A DNA stretch of 30,063 nucleotides from a virus, in IMG/VR virus record IMGVR_UViG_3300020578_000305, positions 1-30,063 of that record. One strand, written 5' to 3'. Both the position numbers and the translations under genes were made by a program. Below the pieces are notes generated by a model, which saw only the letters and a program-made list of their open reading frames with translations, was not told the origin of the DNA and searched no databases. Shown one piece after another: positions 29,380 through 30,063 of the stretch (positions within the stretch are counted from its first letter, which is position 1; each line of letters starts with the position of its first letter).

Positions 29380-30063
29380 GTGTCCAAGACACAAACGTCG
29401 AGTCTGTCAACAGACCAGACAGCATTTGACAGGATTGCGTACTTCGCACTCCGCAGCGAACTTCTGTTCGACGCGGTGGCAGACGTAATGCCTGTCGCAC
29501 AAGCAATGCCGGGTTCCAGCGTCAAGTTCACGATTTTCAACGACTTGACCGCCGTTACTTCGGCCCTCACCGAAGACACCGACGTGACACCGGTGGCCAT
29601 GAGCGACAGCCAAGTCGAAGTCACCCTTGCCGAGTACGGCAACGCGGTGAATACGACCGCCAAGTTGCGTGGCACATCGTTCCTCGATGTCGATGCGGCA
29701 GCAGCGAACATCGTCGGCTACAACGCAGGCATCTCGATTGACTCGGTGATCCGCGATGTCCTTGCCGGTGGCACCAACGTCATCTTCGGCGGTGGCGGTT
29801 CATCCGATCCGGCAGGCCGCACCACGGTCCAGGTGGAAGACATCATCGAAGCGAACGACGTTCGCAAGATCGTGTCGGCTCTCCGCAGCGCGAACGCGGT
29901 GTCGTTCAACGGCATGTACATGGGTTTCATTCACCCCGACGTGTCGTTCGACCTGCGCCGTGAAACGGGTGTCGCCTCGTGGCGTGACCCGCACGTGTAC
30001 AGCGACCCCGCCGGTATCTACAACGGTGAAGTCGGCGCGTTCGAGGGTGTCCGTTTCATCGAG
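29380..30063 (+). CDS. Major capsid protein, N4-gp56 type (partial, runs off the right edge)
   Basis: 228 residues are visible from GTG 29380; AGGTAAAG lies about 6 bases upstream. The sequence follows the N4-gp56 capsid family (HK97 fold). In order it shows FDRIAYFALRSELLFDAVAD, AMPGSSVKFTIFNDLTAV, LTEDTDVTPVAMSDSQVE, VTLAEYGNAVNTTAKLRGTS and AANIVGYNAGISIDSVIRDV, then MGFIHPDVSFDLRRETGV. The missing C-terminal part should hold the rest of the A-domain. The order scaffold - capsid under one promoter is the standard head module. The start is uncertain by a few codons, since no ATG occurs near the beginning of the frame. Confidence 0.93.
   Translation, partial: MSKTQTSSLSTDQTAFDRIAYFALRSELLFDAVADVMPVAQAMPGSSVKFTIFNDLTAVTSALTEDTDVTPVAMSDSQVEVTLAEYGNAVNTTAKLRGTSFLDVDAAAANIVGYNAGISIDSVIRDVLAGGTNVIFGGGGSSDPAGRTTVQVEDIIEANDVRKIVSALRSANAVSFNGMYMGFIHPDVSFDLRRETGVASWRDPHVYSDPAGIYNGEVGAFEGVRFIE

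Overview
The window is part of a tailed-phage genome (or a prophage-like segment) infecting an actinobacterium. All supported genes lie on the + strand, most overlap by 1-8 bases (ATGA or GTGA junctions), and together they give the usual phage order: recombination, lysis and regulation genes, then terminase, portal, scaffold and capsid. The host assignment rests on a WhiB-family iron-sulfur regulator (5060-5341), a family restricted to Actinobacteria and their phages. No integrase, tRNA, CRISPR array or insertion sequence was found.

Left block (1-6904). This is a tight run of small genes: a single-pass membrane protein that could be holin-like, a DUF6378-like protein, a calcineurin-type phosphoesterase, a YqaJ-type exonuclease with a probable annealing partner, and a PD-(D/E)XK resolvase-like protein. 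It continues with an exported lytic transglycosylase, WhiB, two small zinc-ribbon proteins and several unknowns. It ends at a strong terminator (6943-6981).

Middle block (about 6990-12050). This accessory-looking island appears lower in GC than its flanks. It holds a small HTH-like protein, an unknown 257-residue protein, a MoxR-like AAA+ ATPase, a von Willebrand factor A (VWA) protein with an intact MIDAS motif, a 216-residue unknown, a small membrane protein and a separate 96-residue unknown. Two of its transcription units share a structured leader: a C-tract/G-tract hairpin, the core ACTTGAC..G.CAGCAAGACTCGG and a second hairpin. A third, looser version precedes the 257-residue protein. 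The block closes with two tandem, related terminators whose stems differ by compensatory changes. I consider this ATPase/VWA cassette with its leaders the best candidate for an undescribed system.

Right block (12060-30063). After a G-rich stretch and two short proline/basic proteins come TerL (with an N-terminal HTH), a 997-residue disordered repeat protein, the portal, a 126-residue protein, and a 1736-residue protein between portal and capsid. Three further virion-type proteins follow. A near-consensus promoter with an embedded perfect inverted repeat then drives a scaffold protein and an N4-gp56-type major capsid protein, which runs off the right edge. Several genes at the start of this block have no Shine-Dalgarno sequence and carry a TANNNT hexamer just upstream, which suggests leaderless transcripts.
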